64,000 bases of DNA from positions 1-64,000 of the forward strand of contig NZ_FPCF01000002.1 in assembly GCF_900116895.1 (NCBI RefSeq). The letters run 5' to 3'. Below, piece by piece: positions 16,311 to 25,954 of this stretch (the first letter of the stretch is position 1; every line of letters begins with the position of its first letter). The position numbers were made by a program, and so were the translations under genes. Below the pieces are notes generated by a model, which was given only the letters and a program-made list of their open reading frames with translations, was not told the origin of the DNA and ran no database searches. Source of the stretch: Pseudidiomarina donghaiensis. Its GTDB lineage: Bacteria > Pseudomonadota > Gammaproteobacteria > Enterobacterales > Alteromonadaceae.

Positions 16311-18329
16311 ATGTTGTTAAGTAGTATTTTGGTCGCCTCACTTGCAGCGACCACAGAAACCTCAGCAACGCTGGCTTCGGCCAGCGTTGTTGTAGATGAA
16401 GTGATTGTGGTGAATCAAAGCCAGCCACGCCCCGCCGATGAAACCCCTGCTGCGCTCACCAACCTAGACTTAGATGAACAGCCCGAAGGCCTACGCGTTG
16501 ATGCCGCCGAGCTGCTCAAAGGGGTGGCTGGCGTGCAAGCCGATTCGCGTGCCAACTACGCGCAAGATACCCGAATTACCTTACGAGGCTTTGGTGCCCG
16601 GTCGGCATTTGGGGTGCGTGGGGTTATTTTGCAACTAGATGGCATTCCCTTGAGCATGCCCGACGGGCAAGCACAAACATCGAGTATTTTGCTCGACGAG
16701 CCAGCCAATGTGCAGATTATTCGCGGACCCTTAGCAACCATTTACGGCAATAGCGCCGGTGGTGTCATTCAATGGTTTAGCGAACGCCCGCAGACAACCC
16801 AAGTGCAAGTGGATTTTATGGCCGGCACCAGTGATACCCAACGCCAGCATGTGCAAGCAGACTATGTGAGCGAGCGCAGTGCCGTTAGGTTGGCTGGCGC
16901 GCGCTTTCGTACCGACGGCCCACGCCAACACAATAGCGCAGAGCGTGACCAATTGGCGCTACGTTGGTACTACGACTTAACCGACAGCGTTGAAATGATT
17001 GTGCGCTTGGATGATAACAACGCGCCCTTGTTGCAAGACCCAGGTTCGCTGACACCAGCTGACTGGCAGGCCGACCCCAGCCAAACCTTTGGCGGCGCTG
17101 AGCGCTTTAATACCCGCAAGTCGATACATCATCAACAAATGTCCTTGTCTGTGCGCAGTTCTGTGGGTAACAAGAGCGGCTGGCACCTAAATGCATGGCG
17201 CGGTTGGCGTGACGTGCTGCAGTATTTGCCGTTTCCAGGCAGCGACACCCGCAGCTCAGGCGCTGTGATTGACCTGCAACGCAGTTTCACGGGCCTCGAT
17301 GCAAGCTATGACATACACTGGAACGGCCAATGGCAAACAACATTAGGTGCTCATGTTGCTGAGCAAGTTGATCGCCGCTATGGCTTTGTGAACGACTTTG
17401 GTCAACGGGGTGAGCTGCGTCGTAATGAGCGCGGCGAAGTGAGCCAAACGGCTTTATACAGCTTGACCGACTGGCGCGTTAACGAGCATTGGTCGGTTAC
17501 CGCTGGGCTGCGCTATAGCGACGTTGAATTTAGCGTTGATGACTATTTTATTCTGCCTGAAAACCCCGATGACAGTGGTGCGCAACAACAACATGCGTTG
17601 AGTTGGAGCCTTGGCGCCAACTATCAAATTAGCGACACCTGGCGTGTATTTGCCGCTAGGGGCCATGGCTTTGAAACCGCGACCTTAACCGAAATGGCGT
17701 ACAGCAACACCGAAACGGGGTTAAATACTGCGCTAGGGCCTGCTTTCAATGATCAATGGGAAGTGGGCGTAAGCTGGCAGCATGCAGCCGCAAAAGGCCA
17801 GTTGAGTTGGTTTGATATTGAAACGACCGACGAAATTGTGGTGGACCAAAGCATTGATGGACGCACGACCTATACCAACGCCGGACTTACCGAACGTTAC
17901 GGCGCTGAACTAGAAGTGAGCTGGCAACTGGCCGAAAACTGGGATTGGCGGGGCGCCGCTACTTGGCTTAAGGCAACCTATGGCAATGGCAACCGGTTAC
18001 CAGGAGTGGCTGAACAGACGGCGTACAGCCAGCTTAACTGGAACTATTTGCTTAATCACCGGCTTAGCTTAATCACCGAATACCGCGGTGATATTGCCGC
18101 CACCGACGACAATAACGTTATGGCGCCAAGCCATACCTTATGGCACATCAATTGGCGTGCCGACTATGTCTTTAGCAACTGGCAAGTTAGCCCATGGCTG
18201 CAGCTGCACAATATTGGTGACACCAAATACGTTGGTGCAGTGGTGGTTAACCAAGGCAATGGCCGCGCTTTTGAACCTGGCGTTGGGCGCGAAGTACAGG
18301 TTGGATTTGGCCTTAGTCGTCGCTGGTAA
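16311..18329 (+). CDS. TonB-dependent outer-membrane receptor
   Basis: 672 residues: signal peptide, a TonB-box-like DEVIVV near residue 30, a plug domain (about 50-170, with RITLRGFGARSAFGVRGV and IRGPLATIYGNSAGGVI), then a beta-barrel ending in the aromatic C-terminus LSRRW. The family imports siderophores, cobalamin, sugars or other ligands. Its start lies 2 nt after the PQQ dehydrogenase stop with no clear ribosome binding site, so the two are probably translationally coupled. That suggests a shared substrate or cofactor (for example PQQ or a sugar), which is inference. Confidence 0.92.
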   Translation: MLLSSILVASLAATTETSATLASASVVVDEVIVVNQSQPRPADETPAALTNLDLDEQPEGLRVDAAELLKGVAGVQADSRANYAQDTRITLRGFGARSAFGVRGVILQLDGIPLSMPDGQAQTSSILLDEPANVQIIRGPLATIYGNSAGGVIQWFSERPQTTQVQVDFMAGTSDTQRQHVQADYVSERSAVRLAGARFRTDGPRQHNSAERDQLALRWYYDLTDSVEMIVRLDDNNAPLLQDPGSLTPADWQADPSQTFGGAERFNTRKSIHHQQMSLSVRSSVGNKSGWHLNAWRGWRDVLQYLPFPGSDTRSSGAVIDLQRSFTGLDASYDIHWNGQWQTTLGAHVAEQVDRRYGFVNDFGQRGELRRNERGEVSQTALYSLTDWRVNEHWSVTAGLRYSDVEFSVDDYFILPENPDDSGAQQQHALSWSLGANYQISDTWRVFAARGHGFETATLTEMAYSNTETGLNTALGPAFNDQWEVGVSWQHAAAKGQLSWFDIETTDEIVVDQSIDGRTTYTNAGLTERYGAELEVSWQLAENWDWRGAATWLKATYGNGNRLPGVAEQTAYSQLNWNYLLNHRLSLITEYRGDIAATDDNNVMAPSHTLWHINWRADYVFSNWQVSPWLQLHNIGDTKYVGAVVVNQGNGRAFEPGVGREVQVGFGLSRRW

Positions 18330-18338
18330 GACACAGTT

Positions 18339-18364
18339 AAAGCCAGCGCATTAGCGCTGGCTTT
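18339..18364. terminator. bidirectional terminator between TonB receptor and DJ-1 gene
   Basis: AAAGCCAGCGC / GCGCTGGCTTT stem with a 4-nt loop, between two convergent genes. The U-runs are short on both sides. Confidence 0.8.
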
Positions 18365-18373
18365 GATGACATT

Positions 18374-19054
18374 TTAGCGCTTCAGCTTCTTAAGTAGTTC
18401 GCGCGCGACTAACTCAGAACTGGCAGGATTTTGCCCAGTAATGAGATTTCCATCCACCACGGCGTGTGGTTTCCAGTCAGCCACTTTTTCGTACAGGCCA
18501 CCAAGCTCTTGCAGTTTGTCTTCAAGCAAAAACGGTACCACGTCGGTTAAGCCAACCGCGGCTTCTTCGCTATTGGTAAAGGCGCTGACTTTGCGACCCT
18601 GTACCAGCGGTTTGCCGGCTGGGGTTTTCACATTAACCAATACCGCTGGTGCATGACACACAGCTGCTACCGGTTTTTCCTGCTCCCAGAACTGTTGAAT
18701 AAGGCCGATGGATAATGGGTCTTCGCTTAAGTCCCACAATGGCCCGTGGCCGCCTGGGTAAAACACCGCGTCAAATTTATCAGCAGTAACTTGGCTTAAT
18801 TTCAGCGTATTCGACAGCTGCTCCATAGCCTCTTCGTCTTCGAACAAGCGCACAGTGGCATTGGTTTGTGCAGCTGATTGCTCGCTATTCGGATCAATTG
18901 GCGGCTGTCCACCATTGGGGCTGGCAAGGACGATTTCGGCTCCCGCGTCTTTGAATAAATAGTACGGCGCGGCAAATTCCTCTGCCCAGAAGCCGGTTTT
19001 ATGGCCGCTATCACCGAGCTGCTCGTGCGAGGTCAATACCATTAATATTTTCAT
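18374..19054 (-). CDS. DJ-1/PfpI (type 1 glutamine amidotransferase-like) family protein
   Basis: 226 residues of the HchA/Hsp31-related group. The nucleophile elbow AVCHAPAVL carries the conserved Cys followed by His, and the acidic partner lies in FWAEEFAAPY. FYPGGHGPLWDL is also typical. Relatives act as glyoxalase III/deglycase-like or stress chaperones. The start at 19054 gives the family N-terminus MKILMVLTSH and has AGGAGC upstream; the longer frame to 19129 is unlikely. Confidence 0.9.
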   Translation of the reverse strand: MKILMVLTSHEQLGDSGHKTGFWAEEFAAPYYLFKDAGAEIVLASPNGGQPPIDPNSEQSAAQTNATVRLFEDEEAMEQLSNTLKLSQVTADKFDAVFYPGGHGPLWDLSEDPLSIGLIQQFWEQEKPVAAVCHAPAVLVNVKTPAGKPLVQGRKVSAFTNSEEAAVGLTDVVPFLLEDKLQELGGLYEKVADWKPHAVVDGNLITGQNPASSELVARELLKKLKR

Positions 19055-19145
19055 GAGCTTGCTCCTAATTCTTAAGTGCGTGTTAGAGTGGTATAACAAA
19101 GACATGCGCCCGTTAACATACTTTTTCAAGTGAGGATTTGATCAC

Positions 19146-19640
19146 ATGGCCATAAATTGGATACCCGTCGAACCCAATTACAAAAGCTATTTACAGTTGG
19201 TTGTGCTTATTGATATGGCCATTCTGGCAATTATTGCAGCAAGTTTATACCTGTTCTTACCGAACAACGGTTGGTTGCCGGCACCATTATGGTTCGGCGT
19301 ACCATGGGCTGCCATCACCGTATTTTTTGGGCTGTTTTGGTCGTTGCGCCGTTACCAGTTCACCGCCTATGCGCGTACCGAAGAAGCGATGTTTTTGCGC
19401 CGAGGCGCGCTATGGCGTTTAACCCGCGCGGTACCACTGAACCGCATTCAACACGTTGAAGTTCGCCAAGGCTTTCTTGAGCGCCTGTTTGGGCTTGCGC
19501 ATTTAACGCTTTATACCGCTGGCAGTGGCGGCGCAGATTTAAGCATACCGGGCTTGGCTTTGGCCAATGCTGAAGCCATGAAAGCAGAGCTGATTACCAC
19601 GATTGCTAATGAGCAAACGGATGAGAGTGACCATGACTGA
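19146..19640 (+). CDS. bacterial PH-domain membrane protein, YdbS-like
   Basis: 164 residues: two N-terminal transmembrane segments (about 16-38 and 47-64), then a bPH2 (PF03703-type) domain with LWRLTRAVPLNRIQHVEVRQGFLERLFGLAHLTLYTAG. It resembles YdbS, which in Bacillus is paired with YdbT and linked to resistance to bacteriocins. Here too the larger YdbT-like gene follows, overlapping by 8 nt. Molecular function unknown. Confidence 0.88.
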   Translation: MAINWIPVEPNYKSYLQLVVLIDMAILAIIAASLYLFLPNNGWLPAPLWFGVPWAAITVFFGLFWSLRRYQFTAYARTEEAMFLRRGALWRLTRAVPLNRIQHVEVRQGFLERLFGLAHLTLYTAGSGGADLSIPGLALANAEAMKAELITTIANEQTDESDHD

Positions 19641-21117
19641 GTTTGTTTGGCAGCGCACTCCACTACTCACCATTGGCTTTTTCATTGCCAAAGAAGTGCG
19701 CAATTTAATCAAGAACATCACCAACTTTATTCCGGTACTAGCTGCCATTTTCGTGACTGACAGTACCTGGCTGCCTTACGCCATTGGTGGTGGTTATTTG
19801 GTATTTATTATTGTCAGCGCGATTTTGAATCATCACTTTTTCATGTACGCGCTAACAGATGACGCCGTGCACCTTCGTACCGGGGTGTTCAGCAAAAAAA
19901 GCCTCACCCTCAAGTATGAACGCATTCAACAAGCCGAACTTGATCAAACCTGGTATTTCCGGCCGTTTGCACTCACCATTTTGCGCGTCGATAGCGCAGG
20001 CTCTGCTGGCAAAGAAGTTGAAATTCCTGGCTTATCTGTTGAGTTAGCCCACAACTTGCGGCAACAAATGCTTGCTGAAGCCAAGCATGCAAGCGTATCA
20101 GCGACGGCTGCAGAAGATGATGTTGGCGCGGCACCAGCGCCACAACCCGATCTCGTACGCAGTTACGGAATTGGCGAGCTGGTACGCGCTGGTATTTATG
20201 ACAATAAGCTTTTTGTGTTGTTAGCGGTGCTGATTTACCCGGTGTCGCAAACCGATATTCTAGAAGAGCGTTTGGTACCTTGGCTTGAGGCCAATGTCAC
20301 GTTTATTGAGCAAAGCCTTTGGTTAAACATTGGCTTAGCTGCGGCGGCCTTGTCGTTGCTATTTGTGCTTGCTATTGCGGTGACGGTTATTAGTTTTTAT
20401 AACCTAACACTCACAATCGACAACCAACGCTATCAAACTCGCCAAGGCCTGTTGAGTATTCGCACGGTGAGCTTTCGCTACCATAAATTGCAGCGAGTAC
20501 GTATTCGGCAAAACCTGCGAGCACGTTTATTAGGGCGGTTCAGCATGCGCGTAAGCCAACTACAACCCTCAGCGAGTGCGCAACAGCAGCAAAGCGCAGC
20601 ATTTAACCTTCCGGTGCTTACACAAAGCGGCATGTCTGAGCTGTGTCGCTGGTTACGATTACCCAACGCGAATCAGCTTAACTGGCAGAAAATCAGCCCA
20701 GTGGCTTTGCTGCAACCGTCGTTTTGGATAGCATTGACAGCCCCCATAACCGCAACCATAAGTTACCTTAACGTCGAAAATTTAGGTTTGGCGCTCACGC
20801 TTGGTGCCAGCGTTTGGCTTGCCTTACAGCTGTATGCGGTAGCTCGCTGGCAACGTTATGGTTTCACTCAAGCCGAAGGCTGGCTTGGCGTGCGTAGTGG
20901 CGTATTTGGCAGCAAACAAAATTGGTACCCAATGTATAAAGCACAGCAAATTGATGTGTATCAGTCACCTTGGTTACGCCTATTGGGCTATGCCGATGTC
21001 ATTGTCTACACCGCAGCAGGCGCTGAAGTGATTAAGTATCAACCCGCTGCTTTAGCGACGCAATTACAACATGAATGGACAGCAACCGTGGCACAAAACC
21101 GAAAGCGTTGGATGTAG
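19633..21117 (+). CDS. bacterial PH-domain membrane protein, YdbT-like
   Basis: About 494 residues with several transmembrane pairs and three bPH2 domains (near residues 60-140, 255-330 and 410-480). Each has the pattern LKYERIQQAELDQTWYFRPFALTIL or similar. The ATG at 19633 overlaps the upstream stop (ATGACTGA), so the pair is translationally coupled. Partner of the YdbS-like protein. A role in envelope stress or peptide tolerance is inferred from Bacillus and is weak. Confidence 0.88.
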   Translation: MTEFVWQRTPLLTIGFFIAKEVRNLIKNITNFIPVLAAIFVTDSTWLPYAIGGGYLVFIIVSAILNHHFFMYALTDDAVHLRTGVFSKKSLTLKYERIQQAELDQTWYFRPFALTILRVDSAGSAGKEVEIPGLSVELAHNLRQQMLAEAKHASVSATAAEDDVGAAPAPQPDLVRSYGIGELVRAGIYDNKLFVLLAVLIYPVSQTDILEERLVPWLEANVTFIEQSLWLNIGLAAAALSLLFVLAIAVTVISFYNLTLTIDNQRYQTRQGLLSIRTVSFRYHKLQRVRIRQNLRARLLGRFSMRVSQLQPSASAQQQQSAAFNLPVLTQSGMSELCRWLRLPNANQLNWQKISPVALLQPSFWIALTAPITATISYLNVENLGLALTLGASVWLALQLYAVARWQRYGFTQAEGWLGVRSGVFGSKQNWYPMYKAQQIDVYQSPWLRLLGYADVIVYTAAGAEVIKYQPAALATQLQHEWTATVAQNRKRWM

Positions 21118-21207
21118 CAACAGATTGTTACGTTTGTCGGTAGAGCAACTAGCTATTTTGTGCCACGATGAAACCAGAACAGATAATAAGCAAACAAGGA
21201 AGCCAAC

Positions 21208-22212
21208 ATGTATACCGATGATGACTTAAGCTCAGCGGTCGAAAACGGGGTATTACCCGCTGAAAACGCGCAAGCTTTTCGCGAATTTGTGCAAAAAAAG
21301 CGGCACTCGACCATTCATGACGAAGAACATTTTCGGCTAGTAACTGGGTTTAACGATATATTTGTGGTGATTGCCGCAGTTTTGGCGCTATTCGCTCTTG
21401 GCACCTTAGGGAACACCATTGACGATTTTGTTGGTGGCATTCTTGTTGCCGCTACCGCGTGGGGGTTGTCTGAATATTTCACCCTCAAACGCCGCATGGC
21501 TCTGCCTTCCATTGTGTTGATGTTTTTTTGTTTAGGTGGTGTTTATTACGCAGTTGCGACAGGCTTCGCAGCTAAATCCGCTGAGCACGGCGGTTATTTC
21601 GTCTTGGCATTTGCGCTGACTGCGGCCGTGGCTGCTGCGCACTGGTACCGGTTTAAAGTGCCTATTACTCTTGCTGCCGGTCTTGCCACCGTTATTGGTA
21701 TTGTGATTTCTTCGGCCAGCTTGGTTTTTGATTTTTCTGACACTTTGATAAAGGTACTGATTTTTATTTCTGGCGTTGTCGTGTTTGCCGTTGCCTTGTG
21801 GTGGGACAGCCAAGATCGACTGCGCCAATCACGCCATTCTGACGTGGCTTTTTGGCTGCATTTACTGGCGGCCCCGTTATTAGTCCATCCTATATTTGTC
21901 ACCATTGCAGACGGTGACTTTGAGGTGAGTGTGGCACAAGCACTGATCACCTTAGTGCTTTACCTTGGCTTAAGTGCCTTATCACTTATTCTCGATCGCC
22001 GCGCGCTGATGGTATCGGCGTTGTCGTACGTGGTTTACGTATTTGGCGCGCTATTAACCAGCTTTGGTGTGGTTAACTTAGGCGCAGCAATTATTGGTGT
22101 GGTGATTGGCTTTGGGCTTCTGTTGGTGTCGGTATTTTGGCACCCGCTGCGCACCATGATCATGCGCATAACTCCAGCAAGCTTAGAGCAATTAGTACCG
22201 CCGGCTCGCTAG
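21208..22212 (+). CDS. multi-pass inner-membrane protein, unknown function
   Basis: 334 residues: a soluble N-terminus (1-45), then about nine or ten predicted transmembrane helices. It has no motif I recognise for transport or catalysis, but the pattern of a short cytoplasmic N-domain and paired helices recalls DUF2157-like proteins. A good ribosome binding site (AAGGA) lies upstream. Its stop shares the tetranucleotide CTAG with the convergent GGDEF-EAL gene. Confidence 0.8.
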   Translation: MYTDDDLSSAVENGVLPAENAQAFREFVQKKRHSTIHDEEHFRLVTGFNDIFVVIAAVLALFALGTLGNTIDDFVGGILVAATAWGLSEYFTLKRRMALPSIVLMFFCLGGVYYAVATGFAAKSAEHGGYFVLAFALTAAVAAAHWYRFKVPITLAAGLATVIGIVISSASLVFDFSDTLIKVLIFISGVVVFAVALWWDSQDRLRQSRHSDVAFWLHLLAAPLLVHPIFVTIADGDFEVSVAQALITLVLYLGLSALSLILDRRALMVSALSYVVYVFGALLTSFGVVNLGAAIIGVVIGFGLLLVSVFWHPLRTMIMRITPASLEQLVPPAR

Positions 22213-24791
22213 GCCGACGCGTCTTCTGGTAATATCTTGCTCTGTTCAAGCCGGCTCTGCCAGTAACTTATAGGCTGGGGCCGGCCGAACAAATAACCTT
22301 GAAACTTATGACAGCCTAAACCACGCAAGTGCTCTAACTGGGCCTGCGTTTCTACGCCTTCGGCAATAACCGATAAATTTAGGTTTTTACCCAGCCCCAA
22401 AATCGTTGTGGTAATAACTTCGTCATTAACGTCGGTGAGCATGTCACGCACAAAACTTTGATCGATTTTTAATTGGTACAGCGGTAACTTTTTCAAATAC
22501 GCCAACGACGCGTACCCCGTTCCAAAATCGTCCAGTGAAAAACGCACGCCCAGCTCGCCCAAGCGCACCAAACGCTTCACCGTTATATCTATATTATCGA
22601 TAAGTAAGCCTTCGGTAATTTCAAGTTCAAGCAATCCTGGTGGAATTTGCATGGCTTGTAAGCAGCGCTCAATATGCGTCACAAAGTGACTGTGGCGGAA
22701 TTGTCGCGGGCTAATGTTCACTGCCAAGGGTATGTGTTTGAGTGCGTCGTGCGCTTGCCATTGTTGCAAAATACTGCAGGCTTGTTCTATCACCCAGCTA
22801 CCCAACGGCACAATCAGGCCACTCGACTCAGCTACAGGAATAAACTCAACCGGCGAAATAACCCCAAGGTCTGGGTCGGTCCAGCGCAGCAATAATTCAC
22901 CGGCAATAACTTCGCGATCTTCATTCACTTGCGGCTGCATATACAGCTCAAGTTCGTTGTTTTTCACCGCTCGGCGCAACGCCGATTCAATGAGCATACG
23001 ACGGTTAATAGACTCTTGCATCGCTGGGTTGAAAAAGCGAATGGACTCGGCCCCTTGAGCTTTCGCCTCAGCAATGGCTAAGTCGGCATTTTTAAGCATC
23101 CCAGCCACACTGCTTTGACTGTCTGAGAACATAGTGACGCCAATACACGCGGTTGTGCTATGGGTTATGTCACCCAACACATAAGGCTCAGCAAGCGCTG
23201 CTAGTAATTCTCGCGCCCAGTTTCGAGCCGCTAATACGGCTTGTTCTGGATCGCGACTTAAGTCTTCCAAAATCACCACAAAATCATCTGAGCCTAAACG
23301 CGCTGCCGTGTCCGTGTCGTCGATGCTACTACGAATACGCTGCGCCACTTGCTGCAGCACTTGGTCGCCGGCTGCATGCCCTAAGGTGTCATTTATAATG
23401 GTGAAATGGGTTAAGTCTATACTAACCAGAGCGCCTTCGTAGCCGGTTCGATTGGAACTCGCCAATGCATGTTCTAAGTTTTGCAGCAGTAACTTACGAT
23501 TCGCCAAGCCGGTAATGGCGTCGTAATACTCCAACTGAGTCAGCGACTCTTTAATGGTGATGTGCTCAGTAATATCTGTCGAAATACCACACAGCGCATA
23601 AACCTCTCCGTATGCATTGCGTAACGGTATTTTTACCGACAAAAAGTGGCGCATACTGCCATCGGCGGTCACGTTATTTTCTTCATCTGCCACGCGTTCA
23701 CCTTGGCGAATAACGCGTAAGTCATTTTCCATTAAGTGTTCACAGGTTTTTTTATTGAAAAACGCACTATCCGACTGGCCGATAATTTTATCTGTGGTGG
23801 TTCCTAAATAATCACACACTTTTTTGTTGGCATATTCATAACGAAGGTTTTTGTCTTTGATATAAATATAAGCCTCTACCGAATCAAGAATGGTGTTTAG
23901 CTTAAGTTCACTATGAGCTAGTTCAAGGGTGCGCTGTTTTACACGCCGGCGCAGCCACAGCATAGTGACAAACACCAGTAGCAACACGCTACCGAGTAAA
24001 GTAATTAATGTATAAGGGAATGCAGGTGCATCGGAAGGCATGGCACGCCAGCGCTGCAGAATTTGGTAAAACGGTGAATGCGCGTCACGCCGCCAGTCAC
24101 TGATGTACTGCTCGATGGTGTTAATCGCCCCCTGCTTTTGGGGGTTTGCGCTAACAAAATATAACCGACTGGGCTGAAACATCACCGGTGTCGGTTCGAG
24201 ATCAAGTTCTCGTGCACGGCGGTCGCCGTACAGGTGGTTTGATGCAACCACATCGGCTTGGTTTGCCAGCACGGCCTGAAAACCTTGTTCAAAGGAGCGA
24301 ACCGCAACAAATTCCACCTGTAAACCAAAGTTCGTCGCAATGTCAGCCAAATACACTTGTTGTATAGAGTCTTCTAAAACCGCAATGCGCACGCCCTCTA
24401 GATCAAGCAAGCTTGATACTTTTAACGAGCGTTTGCCGTACAACTGCGACCACGAGTGCAACACCGGTGTTTGGTGAAAGATAAAGCTTTCGTCACGTTG
24501 CTGATTCAGCGCCACGTCGGGCATAAGGTCAATATCGCCGCTACGCAGTAACTTTAAGCAATCATTCCATTGGCAAGTAATTGGCTCAATTTTCCAACCT
24601 TCTCGGAACGCCATTTCCTGCAGAATATCGCCGAAAATTCCCGAAACTTGGCCATTTTCGAACATAACTTTAGGCGGGTTTTCGTAAACCCCAACCCGAA
24701 TAACTTGAGGCTCGACTTCATTGTTGTAGGCAAAAGAGGCTTGGCAGAAACATAGACAAGCTGCTAACGCTAAAAACGATATGCTTTTCAT
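22209..24791 (-). CDS. membrane sensor with SBP_bac_3-PAS-GGDEF-EAL domains
   Basis: Cyclic-di-GMP turnover protein of about 860 residues. Signal peptide, periplasmic amino-acid-binding-like domain (about 30-255, VGVYENPPKVMFENGQVSGIFGDILQEM), one transmembrane helix (about 265-285), PAS domain (about 300-415), GGDEF (about 425-590) and EAL (about 600-855). The GGDEF signature is degenerate (RLGSDDF). EAL keeps ELLLRW, EITEG, DDFGTGYASL, KIDQSFV and AEGVET, so phosphodiesterase activity is the more likely output. A TTG at 24800 is an alternative start. The periplasmic domain probably senses a small solute. Confidence 0.92.
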   Translation of the reverse strand: MKSISFLALAACLCFCQASFAYNNEVEPQVIRVGVYENPPKVMFENGQVSGIFGDILQEMAFREGWKIEPITCQWNDCLKLLRSGDIDLMPDVALNQQRDESFIFHQTPVLHSWSQLYGKRSLKVSSLLDLEGVRIAVLEDSIQQVYLADIATNFGLQVEFVAVRSFEQGFQAVLANQADVVASNHLYGDRRARELDLEPTPVMFQPSRLYFVSANPQKQGAINTIEQYISDWRRDAHSPFYQILQRWRAMPSDAPAFPYTLITLLGSVLLLVFVTMLWLRRRVKQRTLELAHSELKLNTILDSVEAYIYIKDKNLRYEYANKKVCDYLGTTTDKIIGQSDSAFFNKKTCEHLMENDLRVIRQGERVADEENNVTADGSMRHFLSVKIPLRNAYGEVYALCGISTDITEHITIKESLTQLEYYDAITGLANRKLLLQNLEHALASSNRTGYEGALVSIDLTHFTIINDTLGHAAGDQVLQQVAQRIRSSIDDTDTAARLGSDDFVVILEDLSRDPEQAVLAARNWARELLAALAEPYVLGDITHSTTACIGVTMFSDSQSSVAGMLKNADLAIAEAKAQGAESIRFFNPAMQESINRRMLIESALRRAVKNNELELYMQPQVNEDREVIAGELLLRWTDPDLGVISPVEFIPVAESSGLIVPLGSWVIEQACSILQQWQAHDALKHIPLAVNISPRQFRHSHFVTHIERCLQAMQIPPGLLELEITEGLLIDNIDITVKRLVRLGELGVRFSLDDFGTGYASLAYLKKLPLYQLKIDQSFVRDMLTDVNDEVITTTILGLGKNLNLSVIAEGVETQAQLEHLRGLGCHKFQGYLFGRPQPISYWQSRLEQSKILPEDASA

Positions 24792-24850
24792 GTTTCCCAA
24801 ATGGCACCTCTTTTGTTTATATTTACATAACGTATAGCATTGAATTACCG

Positions 24851-25312
24851 TTAAAACCAGCGCCGTACGCGCTTTCTGTAATTCACATACTGAGCGCCAA
24901 AGTGCTGCTGTAATATGCGCTCCTCAGGAATAATTTGAAAGCGATTCATATACAACACATAAACAATGAGCCAAACCAATGCCGGCAAGCTGCCCAGCCA
25001 CACACCCCAACCAGCTAATGCCAACAAAAAACCTAAATACATTGGGTTGCGCGTAAACCCATAAATACCCGTCTGAACAACCTCTGAACTCTCTTCGGGT
25101 TTCATTGGGTTGACGGTAGTTTTAGCTTGGCGAAATGCAATAACCCCAGCCACCGCAATAAATGCGCCGGCGGTTACCAAAGCAAAGGCCAGCGCCTTGG
25201 CATCGGTAAAGCGCCAGGGTTGCATGGGTAGCAAACGCGACGTTAACGCCATAACACCAGCAATAATGGCAACCACCGCCACCGGTGGCACTTTCAACTC
25301 AAGTTTTTGCAT
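24851..25312 (-). CDS. isoprenylcysteine/phospholipid methyltransferase-like membrane protein
   Basis: 153 residues with four to five transmembrane helices and the ICMT/PEMT signature GIYGFTRNPMYLGFLLALAGW, then EERILQQHFGAQYVNYRKRVRRWF, which forms the SAM-binding region. Bacterial members methylate lipids or unknown hydrophobic acceptors. The ATG at 25312 is the start; the longer frame runs into the divergent chaC gene. About 40 bp separate it from chaC. Confidence 0.88.
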   Translation of the reverse strand: MQKLELKVPPVAVVAIIAGVMALTSRLLPMQPWRFTDAKALAFALVTAGAFIAVAGVIAFRQAKTTVNPMKPEESSEVVQTGIYGFTRNPMYLGFLLALAGWGVWLGSLPALVWLIVYVLYMNRFQIIPEERILQQHFGAQYVNYRKRVRRWF

Positions 25313-25355
25313 ACCGTTTTCCTGTGCAAGTAAAGAGGTGGTAAAATAGTAGCCT

Positions 25356-25928
25356 ATGTCACACAACACGATTGCATTAAATCAGCAACGCCAGCCATTA
25401 GACCACCTAAAGTCAGTGTGGCTTTTTGGTTATGGGTCATTGATTTATAAAGCAGATTTCCCTTTTATACAACGCAAACCAGCACGTATTCGTGGCTGGG
25501 CTCGGCGGTTTTGGCAAGGCTCACACGATCATCGCGGTACTCCGGAAAAGCCGGGCCGTGTTGCGACGCTGATTGAAGCACCCGAAGCAGTATGCGCCGG
25601 CATGGCATATGAAGTAACGCCTGACGTGTTTGCCCACCTTGATCACCGTGAAAAAAACGGTTATTTGCGAATTTTCACTGAATTTGAGTGGCTTGACGAG
25701 CCCGGCTCAGTGGAAGGGTTGGTTTATATTGCCGGCCCCGATAACGCGGCGTTTTTGGGCGACGCTTCAGCAACACAGATTGCCCAGCATATTGCCAACT
25801 CGCACGGCCCAAGCGGCCCTAATGATGAGTACTTATTAAAATTAGCCGAGGCCCTGCGCGAGCTTGGCGAACACGATGATCATGTGTTCGCCATAGAGCG
25901 TGAGTTACTGGCATTGGCCTCTGAGTAA
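25356..25928 (+). CDS. ChaC-type gamma-glutamylcyclotransferase
   Basis: 190 residues. The cyclotransferase substrate loop FGYGSLIYKADFPF lies near residue 25, and the catalytic glutamate is in HLDHREKNGY. ChaC enzymes cleave glutathione to 5-oxoproline and Cys-Gly in the cytosol. The full motif set argues for activity. Single gene, divergent from the methyltransferase. Confidence 0.93.
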   Translation: MSHNTIALNQQRQPLDHLKSVWLFGYGSLIYKADFPFIQRKPARIRGWARRFWQGSHDHRGTPEKPGRVATLIEAPEAVCAGMAYEVTPDVFAHLDHREKNGYLRIFTEFEWLDEPGSVEGLVYIAGPDNAAFLGDASATQIAQHIANSHGPSGPNDEYLLKLAEALRELGEHDDHVFAIERELLALASE

Positions 25929-25954
25929 CCGGCGCGGCGTTAACTTTCGCAGCA

